Shown here in pieces: positions 1 through 5,821 of a DNA stretch of 5,821 nt. The stretch is from UBA9300 sp964577305 (GTDB taxonomy: Bacteria; Bacteroidota; Bacteroidia; Bacteroidales; VadinHA17). The notes below the pieces were generated by a model. It did not search any database. It was not told the origin of the DNA and saw nothing but the letters and a program-made list of their open reading frames with translations. Location: contig CAZNYS010000121.1 of assembly GCA_964577305.1 (NCBI GenBank), forward strand, positions 1 through 5,821, given 5' to 3'. Positions within the stretch are counted from its first letter, which is position 1. Each line of letters opens with the position of its first letter. The position numbers and the translations under genes are program-made.

Positions 1-16
1 TTAACAATTTATTAGT

Positions 17-68
17 TGTGCAACAGGCACCCTGGCGAAGGTGGGATCCGTGCCACTGGGGTTCGTCG
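17..68 (-). repeat. Left copy of an inverted, diverged intergenic repeat
   Basis: Read on the minus strand, this stretch runs CGACGAACCCCAG, then CCACC, a 9-nt spacer, then GTGCCTGTTGCACA. The plus-strand segment 5732-5782 has the same order: CGACAGCCTCAG, CCACC, a 9-nt spacer and the identical 14-mer. The core itself can form a small hairpin (GTGC, loop CTGTT, GCAC). The copy starts about 100 nt beyond the nadD stop codon and reads in the same direction as nadD. Seen directly: the exact 14-bp core and conserved spacing. Inferred: that the flanking similarity reflects common origin, since outside the core only about half the positions agree. It could be a dispersed intergenic repeat, the end of an insertion sequence, or a small RNA. 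No transposase is visible. Confidence 0.55.
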
Positions 69-100
69 AGCTCGCCCCGAATCCTCGGGGCTCGGTTCCA
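21..100. other. GC-rich structured non-coding island
   Basis: By hand count 54 of these 80 bases are G or C (about 68%), against clearly AT-rich sequence on both sides. It is packed with competing inverted repeats: GCCCCGA (74-80) with TCGGGGC (85-91) around a 4-nt loop; GGGG (58-61) with CCCC (75-78); GGCAC (26-30) with GTGCC (50-54); GTGG (41-44) with CCAC (53-56); and the palindrome CGAGCTCG (68-75). In an AT-rich genome such a patch suggests structured RNA or an imported repeat. None of the stems is followed by a T-run on either strand, so it is not a standard intrinsic terminator, and I do not recognise it as a tRNA, rRNA or riboswitch. The left repeat copy lies partly inside it. Confidence 0.5.
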
Positions 101-165
101 ATATTCCATTTTTATACATTAAGCACTACTGATCCTGAAATAGTAGCATGTTTTAAGGGTCCAAG

Positions 166-756
166 TTATTCGTAGAAATGCATGTCTTTGATATACTGCC
201 ACACCCCCGGAGGCAGGAAATGGCGTATATCTTTGCCCTCCCTGATAGCTGAGCGGATAAAAGTACCTGATATGTCAATTATAGGGGCTTCAACAACATC
301 AATATCTGCTGACTGAAGCATTGATTTCACAGCAGGGCCGGGCTCTTTCCCTTTATTTAGCCTTGGGTAAACGAAGATCTTGTATGAGTCAATGAGTAAC
401 TCAGCATTCTTCCATTTATTTATGGTTGAGAGATTATCACTTCCCATTATAATGGCAAACTGATGCATGGTATGTTTTTCCCTGAGATAGGTAAGTGTAT
501 CAATAGTATATGAAGGCTGGGGGAGCTTTAATTCTATGTCAGAGACCCTGAATCTATGATCGTCCCCAATAGCTATTTCAGCCAGGCGTATCCTGTGATG
601 ATCAGCCAGTAAGCTGCTTTTTTTCTTAAGTGGATTATGCGGACTTACCACGAACCAAATTTCCTCAAGCTCGGAATATTCGTATATATAGTTTGCTATT
701 GCCATATGGCCTATATGTACAGGATTAAAAGAACCAAAATAGAGTCCTGTTTTCAT
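166..756 (-). CDS. nadD: Nicotinate-nucleotide adenylyltransferase (NadD)
   Basis: This cytoplasmic enzyme transfers AMP from ATP to nicotinate mononucleotide, giving deamido-NAD+, the penultimate step of NAD synthesis. The 196-residue product has the usual length and the full nucleotidyltransferase signature. Near the N-terminus is GSFNPVHIGH (residues 8-17), the GxFxPxHxGH ATP-binding motif, followed by VVSPHNPLKKK (36-46), SYTIDT (82-87) and GSDNL (105-109) with W115. The second ATP motif is ISGTFIR (162-168; the ISSTxIR motif with Gly in the third position), and HFLPPGVWQYI (179-189) closes the domain. The start is fixed by MKTGLYFGSF, which begins the first beta-strand. The gene begins 3 nt after the gmk stop, so translation is probably coupled to gmk. 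It is the last gene of the operon, and no clear intrinsic terminator follows. I see no defect in it. Confidence 0.96.
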   Translation of the reverse strand: MKTGLYFGSFNPVHIGHMAIANYIYEYSELEEIWFVVSPHNPLKKKSSLLADHHRIRLAEIAIGDDHRFRVSDIELKLPQPSYTIDTLTYLREKHTMHQFAIIMGSDNLSTINKWKNAELLIDSYKIFVYPRLNKGKEPGPAVKSMLQSADIDVVEAPIIDISGTFIRSAIREGKDIRHFLPPGVWQYIKDMHFYE

Positions 757-759
757 GAT

Positions 760-1347
760 TTACCCATTATTATTTAAAAAGCCTTTGCATATTTCCAGGG
801 CTTCCATGCATGCTTTATCAAGGTCATCATTAATTATGACTTTATCAAAATTAGAGGCCTCACCCATTTCCTCAGTCGCTTTATTGATACGCATTTCAAT
901 TTCTGACGGATGATCAGTACCTCTTTTTATTAATCTTTGCCGGAGTTCTTTAATACCCGGGGGCTTAATAAAGAAAGAAATTGCCTTTACACCAAACTCT
1001 TCTTTAAGGCTCAGCCCTCCTTTTACATCCACATCAAATATAATGTGCCTGCCCTTATCCCATATCCGTTTTATTTCACTGCGTAAGGTGCCATAGTATG
1101 TGTTTTTATAGACTTCCTCCCACTCAACGAATTCATTATTGTTTATTCTTTGCCGGAATTCATCAGCAGTCATAAAGTAGTAATCCACCCCGTGTTTTTC
1201 ACTTTTGCGCGGGGCCCTGCTCGTTGCTGAGATTGAAAATTCCAGTACCGGCTGATTCTCCAGGAGATATCTAACTATACTTGTTTTACCTGATCCTGAG
1301 GGAGCAGAAACAATAATTAATTTTCCTTCACCCTGATCTTTTTTCAT
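760..1347 (-). CDS. gmk: Guanylate kinase
   Basis: Guanylate kinase phosphorylates GMP to GDP with ATP in the cytoplasm, feeding GTP, dGTP and (p)ppGpp pools. The product is 195 residues, normal for the bacterial enzyme. A P-loop APSGSGKT (15-22) is followed by the GMP-binding stretch SISATSRAPR (38-47) and GVDYYF (53-58). Next come FVEWEEVY (73-80) and YYGT (84-87), the DVDVKGG segment (105-111), and the lid with R138, R142 and the downstream R153. The first P-loop position is Ala rather than the more common Gly, which should be tolerated because the invariant GxGKT part is intact. The start codon overlaps the yicC stop by 4 nt (ATGA on the minus strand), and nadD follows 3 nt after the stop. 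This arrangement indicates one transcript with coupled translation. Confidence 0.97.
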   Translation of the reverse strand: MKKDQGEGKLIIVSAPSGSGKTSIVRYLLENQPVLEFSISATSRAPRKSEKHGVDYYFMTADEFRQRINNNEFVEWEEVYKNTYYGTLRSEIKRIWDKGRHIIFDVDVKGGLSLKEEFGVKAISFFIKPPGIKELRQRLIKRGTDHPSEIEMRINKATEEMGEASNFDKVIINDDLDKACMEALEICKGFLNNNG

Positions 1348-2216
1348 AATACATTCAATAACTGCTCCTTAATTTTCTCCAGCTCGTCTTTCATCATCAC
1401 CACTATCTTTTGTATCCTTACATCATTCGCTTTAGAACCCAGGGTGTTAATCTCCCTTCCTATCTCCTGGGTTATAAAACCTAATTTTTTACCGTTGGTA
1501 TTCTCTGATTCAACTGTCTGTATGAAGTATTCACAATGTTTCTTTAACCTTATCTTTTCCTCATTAATATCCAGCTTTTCCAGGTAATATAGTACCTCCT
1601 GTTCGAACCTGTTTTGATCAATATTTTCATTTCCCAGCTGTTTCAGACTATTATTTATTTTTTCTCTTATTTTAATTATTCTTTCTTCTTCGTAAGGTAA
1701 TATCTCATCCAGGTATGACTCAATAAGGCTGATTCTTTCCCTGATATCCTTTTCTATTGATTTCCCTTCTTCCACCCTGAACTCATTAAGCTCCCTGATT
1801 GCTTTATCCAGAAGCTCAGTTATCAGTTCCCATTCCTCTTCACTAATCGTTTGTTTATCAGTCTTAAGAGTCTCAGGAAGCCTCATGATGATTGACAATA
1901 ATTCCTTCCTGTTTTCGATATACAGTTCACCGGCCACATCAATAAGTTGGTTATAATAGCTTTTTATAGCAGCTTTATTCAGTGATGGCAGATTCTGGTC
2001 ATCAATGGCATCGACAAAAATAGCCAGGTCTGCTTTTCCCCTTACGAGATCCTGGCTTATTTTTGACCTTATTTCTATTTCCTTTTCTTTATAATACCAT
2101 GGTATTTTGGTATTTATATCTATTTGTCTGCTGTTTAGTGATCGTAACTCAACAGTAATTTTTTTTCCCGGTGTTTCGGCAAAGGATAAACCGTAGCCTG
2201 TCATTGATTTGATCAT
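1344..2216 (-). CDS. yicC: YicC/YloC family endoribonuclease
   Basis: The 290-residue product has the hallmarks of the YicC family at both ends. It begins MIKSMTGYG, the signature start of the family, followed by VELRSLNSR (22-30) and LVRGKAD (57-63). A largely helical, charged middle follows (about 120-235, including FRVEEGKSIEKD), likely coiled-coil in part. The C-terminal DUF1732 region has DINEEKIRLKKHCEYF (216-231) and KKLGFITQEIGREINTLG (243-260), followed by SKAND. E. coli YicC has been reported as an endoribonuclease acting in small-RNA decay; the substrate here is unknown. Length and motifs look complete. The family signature at residue 1 fixes the start. The stop overlaps the gmk start by 4 nt. 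The ribosome-binding site is weak, as is normal in Bacteroidota. A perfect TAnnTTTG match lies just upstream and could give the core genes their own promoter. Confidence 0.95.
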   Translation of the reverse strand: MIKSMTGYGLSFAETPGKKITVELRSLNSRQIDINTKIPWYYKEKEIEIRSKISQDLVRGKADLAIFVDAIDDQNLPSLNKAAIKSYYNQLIDVAGELYIENRKELLSIIMRLPETLKTDKQTISEEEWELITELLDKAIRELNEFRVEEGKSIEKDIRERISLIESYLDEILPYEEERIIKIREKINNSLKQLGNENIDQNRFEQEVLYYLEKLDINEEKIRLKKHCEYFIQTVESENTNGKKLGFITQEIGREINTLGSKANDVRIQKIVVMMKDELEKIKEQLLNVL

Positions 2217-2235
2217 AACCTGTTACTTTGTTGAA

Positions 2236-2243
2236 CAAATGTA
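2236..2243 (-). promoter_or_regulatory. Possible internal promoter -7 element upstream of yicC
   Basis: In the 42-nt gap between the MATE stop and the yicC start, the minus strand reads TACATTTG, a perfect match to the Bacteroidota -7 consensus TAnnTTTG. A transcript starting about 7 nt downstream would have a leader of only about 13 nt before yicC. No TTTG box is seen about 20 nt upstream, where the sequence is the end of the MATE gene. Such 8-mers also arise by chance in AT-rich DNA, so this is a weak call. Confidence 0.25.
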
Positions 2244-2258
2244 TTAAAAATAGAGATT

Positions 2259-3602
2259 TTATCTAACCTGTGGTTTAACAATAACCTTTTTCTTCCAGCG
2301 ACCTGTAAGGTAATATATCCATGACATAATCAGGCCTGTTCCCCAGCTCATAGGGAATGACCACCATATACCCGTTTCTCCAAGCCTGTTAGACAGGAAT
2401 ATAGCAAAAGGTATTCGTATGAGCCAGAGTGAGATAAGAGTAAATATCATTGGGATGAATGTATCACCGGCACCTCTCATCACCCCGTTAAAGGTAAACA
2501 TGAAGGCAAAGACCAGGTAAAAGAGGCTCACTATAGTGAGGTATTCTGAGCCAATATCTATAACATTAGTGTCACTGGTGAAGGCATCGATGAAAATATT
2601 ACCAAAAGAAACAATGACTGCAGTTGTTGCAACAGTAACGATACTTGTAAGCAGGATAGTGGATAGTAAACCGGTTTTCACCCTGTATGATTTATTGGCT
2701 CCCAGGTTCTGGCCTACAAATGTTGCAAGGGCCTGTGCCATTATCATTGCCGGTATAGTAGCTATTGCATCAAGGCGGCTGGCAACTGAGAAAGCTGCGA
2801 TTACATCTGTCCCGAATGTATTTACAACCCCCATAATAGCCATGTTTCCCAGAGCAACAAAACTGTGTTGAAAACCGGTGGGTAAACCTATTCTGATACT
2901 GTGCTTAAATATTTGCCTGTCGAATACAAGTTCGTGCAGCCTTATATTAATTATTTCATGGTACCTGTTAAGGTATAATATGGCAGTCACCAGTGCACCA
3001 GTCTGTGATATAACTGTGGCAAGAGCAACTCCTTTTACTCCCATATTAAATACGATAACAAAAAGAAGATCGAGTCCCACGTTGGTGAGGGTTGAAATTA
3101 TAAGGAAATATAGAGGTGTTTTTGAATCTCCCATACCTCTTAATATGGCACTTGTACCATTAAAACCGAAAAAAGAAATCATACCCAGCAGGTAAATATT
3201 CAGATATTCCAGTGCCATGGGCATCACTTCCTCGGGTAGATTCAGCAGTCTGAATATATCCTCGCTGAAGATGATCCCCACCACAGTAGTCCCGATGGAG
3301 GCAATAAACATTCCTATATACATAGTGTCAATCGCTCTTCTGACATTATCATAATCTTTGGCACCAAAATACTGTGATATGACTATAGTAATCCCTGAAG
3401 CCAATCCTATTATCATGGAGATCAGCACAAAGATCACAGGGAATGAGGCTCCAACTGCAGCCAGGGCTTCTTTGCCAATGAAGTTACCAACAACAATGCT
3501 GTCAACAACATTATAAAATTGCTGAAACAGACTCCCGGCCAGCATTGGCAATGCAAACTGCAGGATTAGTTTACCTTCTTTTCCTGTAGTCATGTCTTTC
3601 AT
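2259..3602 (-). CDS. MATE-family efflux transporter
   Basis: This 447-residue inner-membrane protein belongs to the MATE family, which exports drugs or other organic cations in exchange for Na+ or H+. It is hydrophobic throughout, consistent with the usual 12 helices. The family's internal duplication shows clearly. QYFGAKDYDNVRRAI (77-91) and RGMGDSKTPL (155-164) in the first half match QNLGANKSYRVKTGL (298-312) and RGAGDTFIPM (376-385) in the second. D34 in the first helix (NVVDSIVVG) sits where many bacterial MATE proteins carry a cation-binding acidic residue. The likely start is MKDMTTGKEG; AAAGGG lies a few nt upstream on the minus strand, and Met-4 is an alternative start. The substrate cannot be told from sequence. 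The gene ends 42 nt before yicC in the same direction, so it may be co-transcribed with the core genes. Its promoter is likely in the divergent region upstream. Confidence 0.93.
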   Translation of the reverse strand: MKDMTTGKEGKLILQFALPMLAGSLFQQFYNVVDSIVVGNFIGKEALAAVGASFPVIFVLISMIIGLASGITIVISQYFGAKDYDNVRRAIDTMYIGMFIASIGTTVVGIIFSEDIFRLLNLPEEVMPMALEYLNIYLLGMISFFGFNGTSAILRGMGDSKTPLYFLIISTLTNVGLDLLFVIVFNMGVKGVALATVISQTGALVTAILYLNRYHEIINIRLHELVFDRQIFKHSIRIGLPTGFQHSFVALGNMAIMGVVNTFGTDVIAAFSVASRLDAIATIPAMIMAQALATFVGQNLGANKSYRVKTGLLSTILLTSIVTVATTAVIVSFGNIFIDAFTSDTNVIDIGSEYLTIVSLFYLVFAFMFTFNGVMRGAGDTFIPMIFTLISLWLIRIPFAIFLSNRLGETGIWWSFPMSWGTGLIMSWIYYLTGRWKKKVIVKPQVR

Positions 3603-3651
3603 GGGATCCCTTTAAAATGATTTGCAAAAGAAATGAAAATACCACCAACAT

Positions 3652-3659
3652 CAAAATTA
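3652..3659 (-). promoter_or_regulatory. Candidate -7 promoter element for the MATE gene
   Basis: The minus strand reads TAATTTTG here, a perfect TAnnTTTG match lying 49 nt upstream of the MATE start codon. The expected leader would be roughly 40 nt. The nearest upstream TTTG box (plus-strand CAAA at 3686-3689) is 26 nt away, longer than the usual spacing of about 20, so the -33 half is poor. The position in a short divergent intergenic region supports it; no transcript data are available. Confidence 0.45.
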
Positions 3660-3702
3660 TAATTTAAGGTGTATATCTTTTTGTCCAAATTCCGTTATAT
3701 TG

Positions 3703-3730
3703 AAGAAATGCCTTAATTTTGGCATTTCTT
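3703..3730. repeat. 10-bp inverted repeat in the divergent promoter region
   Basis: AAGAAATGCC (3703-3712) and GGCATTTCTT (3721-3730) are perfectly complementary around an 8-nt loop (TTAATTTT), and a further G-T pair is possible outside. It lies between two divergently transcribed genes, where a terminator would have no upstream gene to end. A DNA operator, or a hairpin in the leader of the MATE transcript if that starts further upstream, is more plausible. The loop, together with the first base of the right arm, forms a TAATTTTG promoter-like element on the plus strand. Confidence 0.6.
3714..3721 (+). promoter_or_regulatory. Candidate -7 promoter element for the DUF3078 gene
   Basis: TAATTTTG is a perfect match to the Bacteroidota TAnnTTTG element, 63 nt upstream of the ATG at 3785, implying a leader of roughly 55 nt. 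It sits in the loop of the 10-bp inverted repeat, so a protein bound to that repeat could block transcription. The closest upstream TTTG (3680-3683) is 30 nt away, too far for the usual -33 spacing, so this rests on the -7 match alone. Confidence 0.4.
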
Positions 3731-3784
3731 TTGTAAAATTAGACAGTACTTAAAAACTACTATTAACTTGACCAATAATAAGGT

Positions 3785-5683
3785 ATGTTTAAGATCCCAA
3801 GAAGATTTCTCGTTTTTATTATCGCATGTTTAGTCACATCCATTTCAGGTAATATTATATACGCACAGGGAGAAGTAAAAAGTGATTCAGCCGGCTTTGT
3901 TATTGATACACTTATGCGGGCTAAAACAGTTGATTCCCTGGCACATGCCATAAGTATGAATGTGCATTTTGATGCAGAACAGGCTATTGATTACCTGTCA
4001 GCATGGTATGAGAGTGATATGTGGAACAGTAAGGATGATCCACTCAGAAAATCGATTCAAAGACTACTTTTTGAAGCTACCAGTGACCCGCTTTACATAA
4101 CCGAGGACTTTATCAGGCAATATCAATGGGAGAAGATTAAGATTCCGGCAAGCAGTTTCTATATGTGGGATACAATACTTATACCAATTCCTTCTGAAAG
4201 TAATAAGCAAATAGATTATAGTAAAAGGCAGGATATCTTTGACCCCTTCCTGGCTGATACTTCCCTTGTCAAATATGATACAGTGAGTTTATATGAACCA
4301 GGTGATACGACTTTAAACATCAGGGATAGTATTATTACAGTTGATCCGAAGGATTTGAACAATATCTTCGTACAGACTGACAGGCAAAGACCTGCATATC
4401 CAAGGACTGCAAAACATGACAGTATTATTATTGTTATATCGGATACTCTGACGGGAGTAATCAGTTCGAATCCCGAATTCCCTTTCCGGTATTATGATTA
4501 CCCCCTGGTGGGAGATTCCATTCATTCTGCTATAAATAAGGTGATCGACCATATTGCAGAAAATGATTCAAGCAGGGTTATTATTACCGGAACACGTAAT
4601 TCAGTACCTGTATGGCTGAGTAATAATACATCAAGGATGACCAGGCTATGGCTTAAAAATGAATGGGATGAGGATGTTTCTGTCTGGATAGGTGGTACGT
4701 CACGTGATTCCATAAATATAATAGTTGAAAGAGGGGTGCATTTCAGGAGACCAGACAAAACAACGAATATAGCTGATGCTAAAATAGAGCTAAAAACAAT
4801 TGATAACTCCAAGCTTGCTGAGACGAGGAAGATAGATGTGAAGCCGCAATACTGGAAATTCCTTTCTGAAGCCTCCTTCGTTTTTAACCAGGCGATGATA
4901 AAAAACTGGGCCAAAGGGGGAGAAAGCAATATTTCCACCCTGCTCGATATTACCGGTACTGCCAGCTATACCAATAAAGAGAAAAAAATGGTGTGGGATA
5001 ATATTGGCAGGATAAAGTTTGGCTTAATTACTTCTGCAGGAAATGGCATACGTAAAAATACTGACCAGATTGATATTATTTCAAAGTTCAATAATAAGGC
5101 TTTTGGTAAGTTCAACTTCAGTGCTACAATGTTATTCGAGACACAGCTTGCCTTTGGTTATAATTATCCAAATGATTCAGTGGTAGTATCCAAATTCTTT
5201 AATCCTGCCTCGTTAACCCTTGGCCTTGGCCTTGATTATAAACCTAACGATAACACATCGATAAACTTTGCTCCTTTATCGTATAAAGGAACATTTGTAC
5301 CCGATACTGCAATGATTGATCCAACTAAACACGGATTACAAGCCAACCAGAGATCAAGGCATGAACCTGGCCTGAGTGCACAGATAAGCCATAAAACAAC
5401 TGTATTCAAGAATATTAACATGGTAAATAATATAAGATTGTTTACCAACTATATTGATGATCCCCAGAATATAGATATCGACTGGGAATTAATTGCTACA
5501 GCTAAGCTCAACTGGTTTACTGATTTAAGGCTGAATACACACCTGATCTACGATGATGATACACTCATACCTGTCACAGATGAGAATGGTGAACCGGTTT
5601 TGAACCAGGATGGCACACCTAAGAAAGTTCCAATGGTCCAGTTTAAGGAGCTAATAGGGATATCAATAATTTTCAGATTCTGA
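3785..5683 (+). CDS. Secreted protein with C-terminal DUF3078 outer-membrane domain
   Basis: The 632-residue product begins with a signal peptide: basic MFKIPRR, a hydrophobic core (8-21) and likely cleavage after A27 (IYA-QG). An in-frame TAA lies 3 nt before the ATG, so no earlier start exists, and later Mets would lose the signal. Residues 38-135 look mostly helical. Residues 135-235 are rich in Asp, Ser and Thr. Residues 235-323 look like a compact domain with LWLKNEW (288-294) and VWIGG (300-304), which I cannot assign. From Y356 to the end it matches the Bacteroidota DUF3078 family as I know it: NWAKGGESN (374-382), YNYPNDS (459-465), LGLDYKPNDN (481-490), FTNYIDDPQNIDIDWE (553-568), LIYDDD (587-592) and a final IIFRF. 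Alternating beta-strands and the terminal Phe suggest an outer-membrane beta-barrel. Its function is unknown. It is divergent from the MATE gene. Confidence 0.88.
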   Translation: MFKIPRRFLVFIIACLVTSISGNIIYAQGEVKSDSAGFVIDTLMRAKTVDSLAHAISMNVHFDAEQAIDYLSAWYESDMWNSKDDPLRKSIQRLLFEATSDPLYITEDFIRQYQWEKIKIPASSFYMWDTILIPIPSESNKQIDYSKRQDIFDPFLADTSLVKYDTVSLYEPGDTTLNIRDSIITVDPKDLNNIFVQTDRQRPAYPRTAKHDSIIIVISDTLTGVISSNPEFPFRYYDYPLVGDSIHSAINKVIDHIAENDSSRVIITGTRNSVPVWLSNNTSRMTRLWLKNEWDEDVSVWIGGTSRDSINIIVERGVHFRRPDKTTNIADAKIELKTIDNSKLAETRKIDVKPQYWKFLSEASFVFNQAMIKNWAKGGESNISTLLDITGTASYTNKEKKMVWDNIGRIKFGLITSAGNGIRKNTDQIDIISKFNNKAFGKFNFSATMLFETQLAFGYNYPNDSVVVSKFFNPASLTLGLGLDYKPNDNTSINFAPLSYKGTFVPDTAMIDPTKHGLQANQRSRHEPGLSAQISHKTTVFKNINMVNNIRLFTNYIDDPQNIDIDWELIATAKLNWFTDLRLNTHLIYDDDTLIPVTDENGEPVLNQDGTPKKVPMVQFKELIGISIIFRF

Positions 5684-5731
5684 TGATGGTTTTTGGTTTA
5701 ATTACGTCACGCATCAGCACAACTAATTACG

Positions 5732-5782
5732 CGACAGCCTCAGCTTTACAGTGTCCACCGTAGCTTTAGTGCCTGTTGCACA
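5732..5782 (+). repeat. Right copy of an inverted, diverged intergenic repeat
   Basis: This plus-strand segment carries CGACAGCCTCAG (5732-5743), CCACC (5755-5759), a 9-nt spacer and GTGCCTGTTGCACA (5769-5782), matching in order and spacing the minus-strand copy at 17-68. It starts about 50 nt after the stop of the DUF3078 gene and reads in the same direction. It also contains two copies of AGCTTTA (5742-5748 and 5762-5768). Nearby GCACAACTAAT (5717-5727) matches the outer flank of the left copy, though in a different relative place. This copy lacks the high GC content of the left one. The rest of 5684-5821 is AT-rich and holds no gene I can support. Confidence 0.5.
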
Positions 5783-5821
5783 TTAGCCTCATTACTTATG
5801 CTTTATTTTATCTTATTTGGA

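Noticed and set aside
58..91. tRNA T-arm or integron attC-like site in the GC-rich island.
   Set aside because: No cloverleaf can be drawn around it, and the RYYYAAC/GTTRRRY boxes of an attC site are missing.
69..99. Resemblance to group II intron domain V (starts GAGC, ends GGTTC, hairpin between).
   Set aside because: The length is 31 nt rather than 34, the internal pairs do not match the domain V pattern, no domain VI branch-point A follows, and no reverse transcriptase is present.
123..147. Weak hairpin CTACT/AGTAG just downstream of nadD as a terminator.
   Set aside because: It has only a 5-bp stem with an 11-nt loop, and no T-run follows on the minus strand.
2536..3195. Two open frames on the plus strand (2536-2871 and 2878-3195).
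   Set aside because: They lie wholly antisense to the MATE gene, whose duplicated motifs are intact. The translations have no recognisable domain, so they are frame shadows.
3763..3951. Minus-strand 62-residue open frame overlapping the start of the DUF3078 gene.
   Set aside because: It is antisense to the signal-peptide region, its product is not recognisable, and it has no supporting ribosome-binding site.
4313..5448. Minus-strand open frames inside the DUF3078 gene (4313-4552, 4522-4938, 5236-5448).
   Set aside because: They are antisense to a long gene with a signal peptide and a family match. They show no homology I recognise and no promoter or operon context.
17..5782. The whole window as a composite transposon bounded by inverted repeats.
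   Set aside because: The enclosed genes include core housekeeping genes in their usual order, no transposase or integrase is present, the ends are strongly diverged, and no target-site duplication can be seen.

Overview
The window looks like a chromosomal segment from a member of the Bacteroidota, probably Bacteroidales or a close relative. Three things point there: the yicC-gmk-nadD gene order, the C-terminal DUF3078-type outer-membrane domain (a family I know from this phylum), and AT-rich intergenic DNA with matches to the Bacteroidota -7 promoter consensus TAnnTTTG. The species cannot be named from the sequence.

Layout. Positions 1-165 are non-coding and hold an unusually GC-rich, structured island (about 21-100). 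From 3602 down to 166, four genes run on the minus strand in one direction: a MATE-family multidrug/Na+ or H+ antiporter, then yicC (endoribonuclease family), gmk (guanylate kinase) and nadD (nicotinate-nucleotide adenylyltransferase). yicC and gmk overlap by 4 nt (ATGA), gmk and nadD are 3 nt apart, and the MATE gene ends 42 nt before yicC, so the last three almost certainly form one operon and the MATE gene may lead it. A 182-nt divergent intergenic region (3603-3784) holds candidate promoters for both directions and a 10-bp inverted repeat. On the plus strand, 3785-5683 encodes a secreted 632-residue protein with a signal peptide, a long unassigned N-terminal part and a C-terminal DUF3078 beta-rich domain ending in Phe, as outer-membrane beta-barrels do. 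Positions 5684-5821 are non-coding.

How the genes fit together. nadD (NAD synthesis), gmk (GMP to GDP) and yicC (RNA turnover) are housekeeping functions, and their clustering is ordinary for the phylum. The MATE transporter and the DUF3078 protein are envelope proteins transcribed divergently from a shared control region. No function links them in the sequence.

The least explained signal is a pair of diverged inverted repeats, about 50 nt each, near the two window ends. They share an exact 14-bp core (GTGCCTGTTGCACA). Each lies downstream of a gene's 3' end and in that gene's orientation. I see no transposase, CRISPR array, tRNA or rRNA, and no convincing evidence of a novel multi-gene system; the genes are mostly ordinary.
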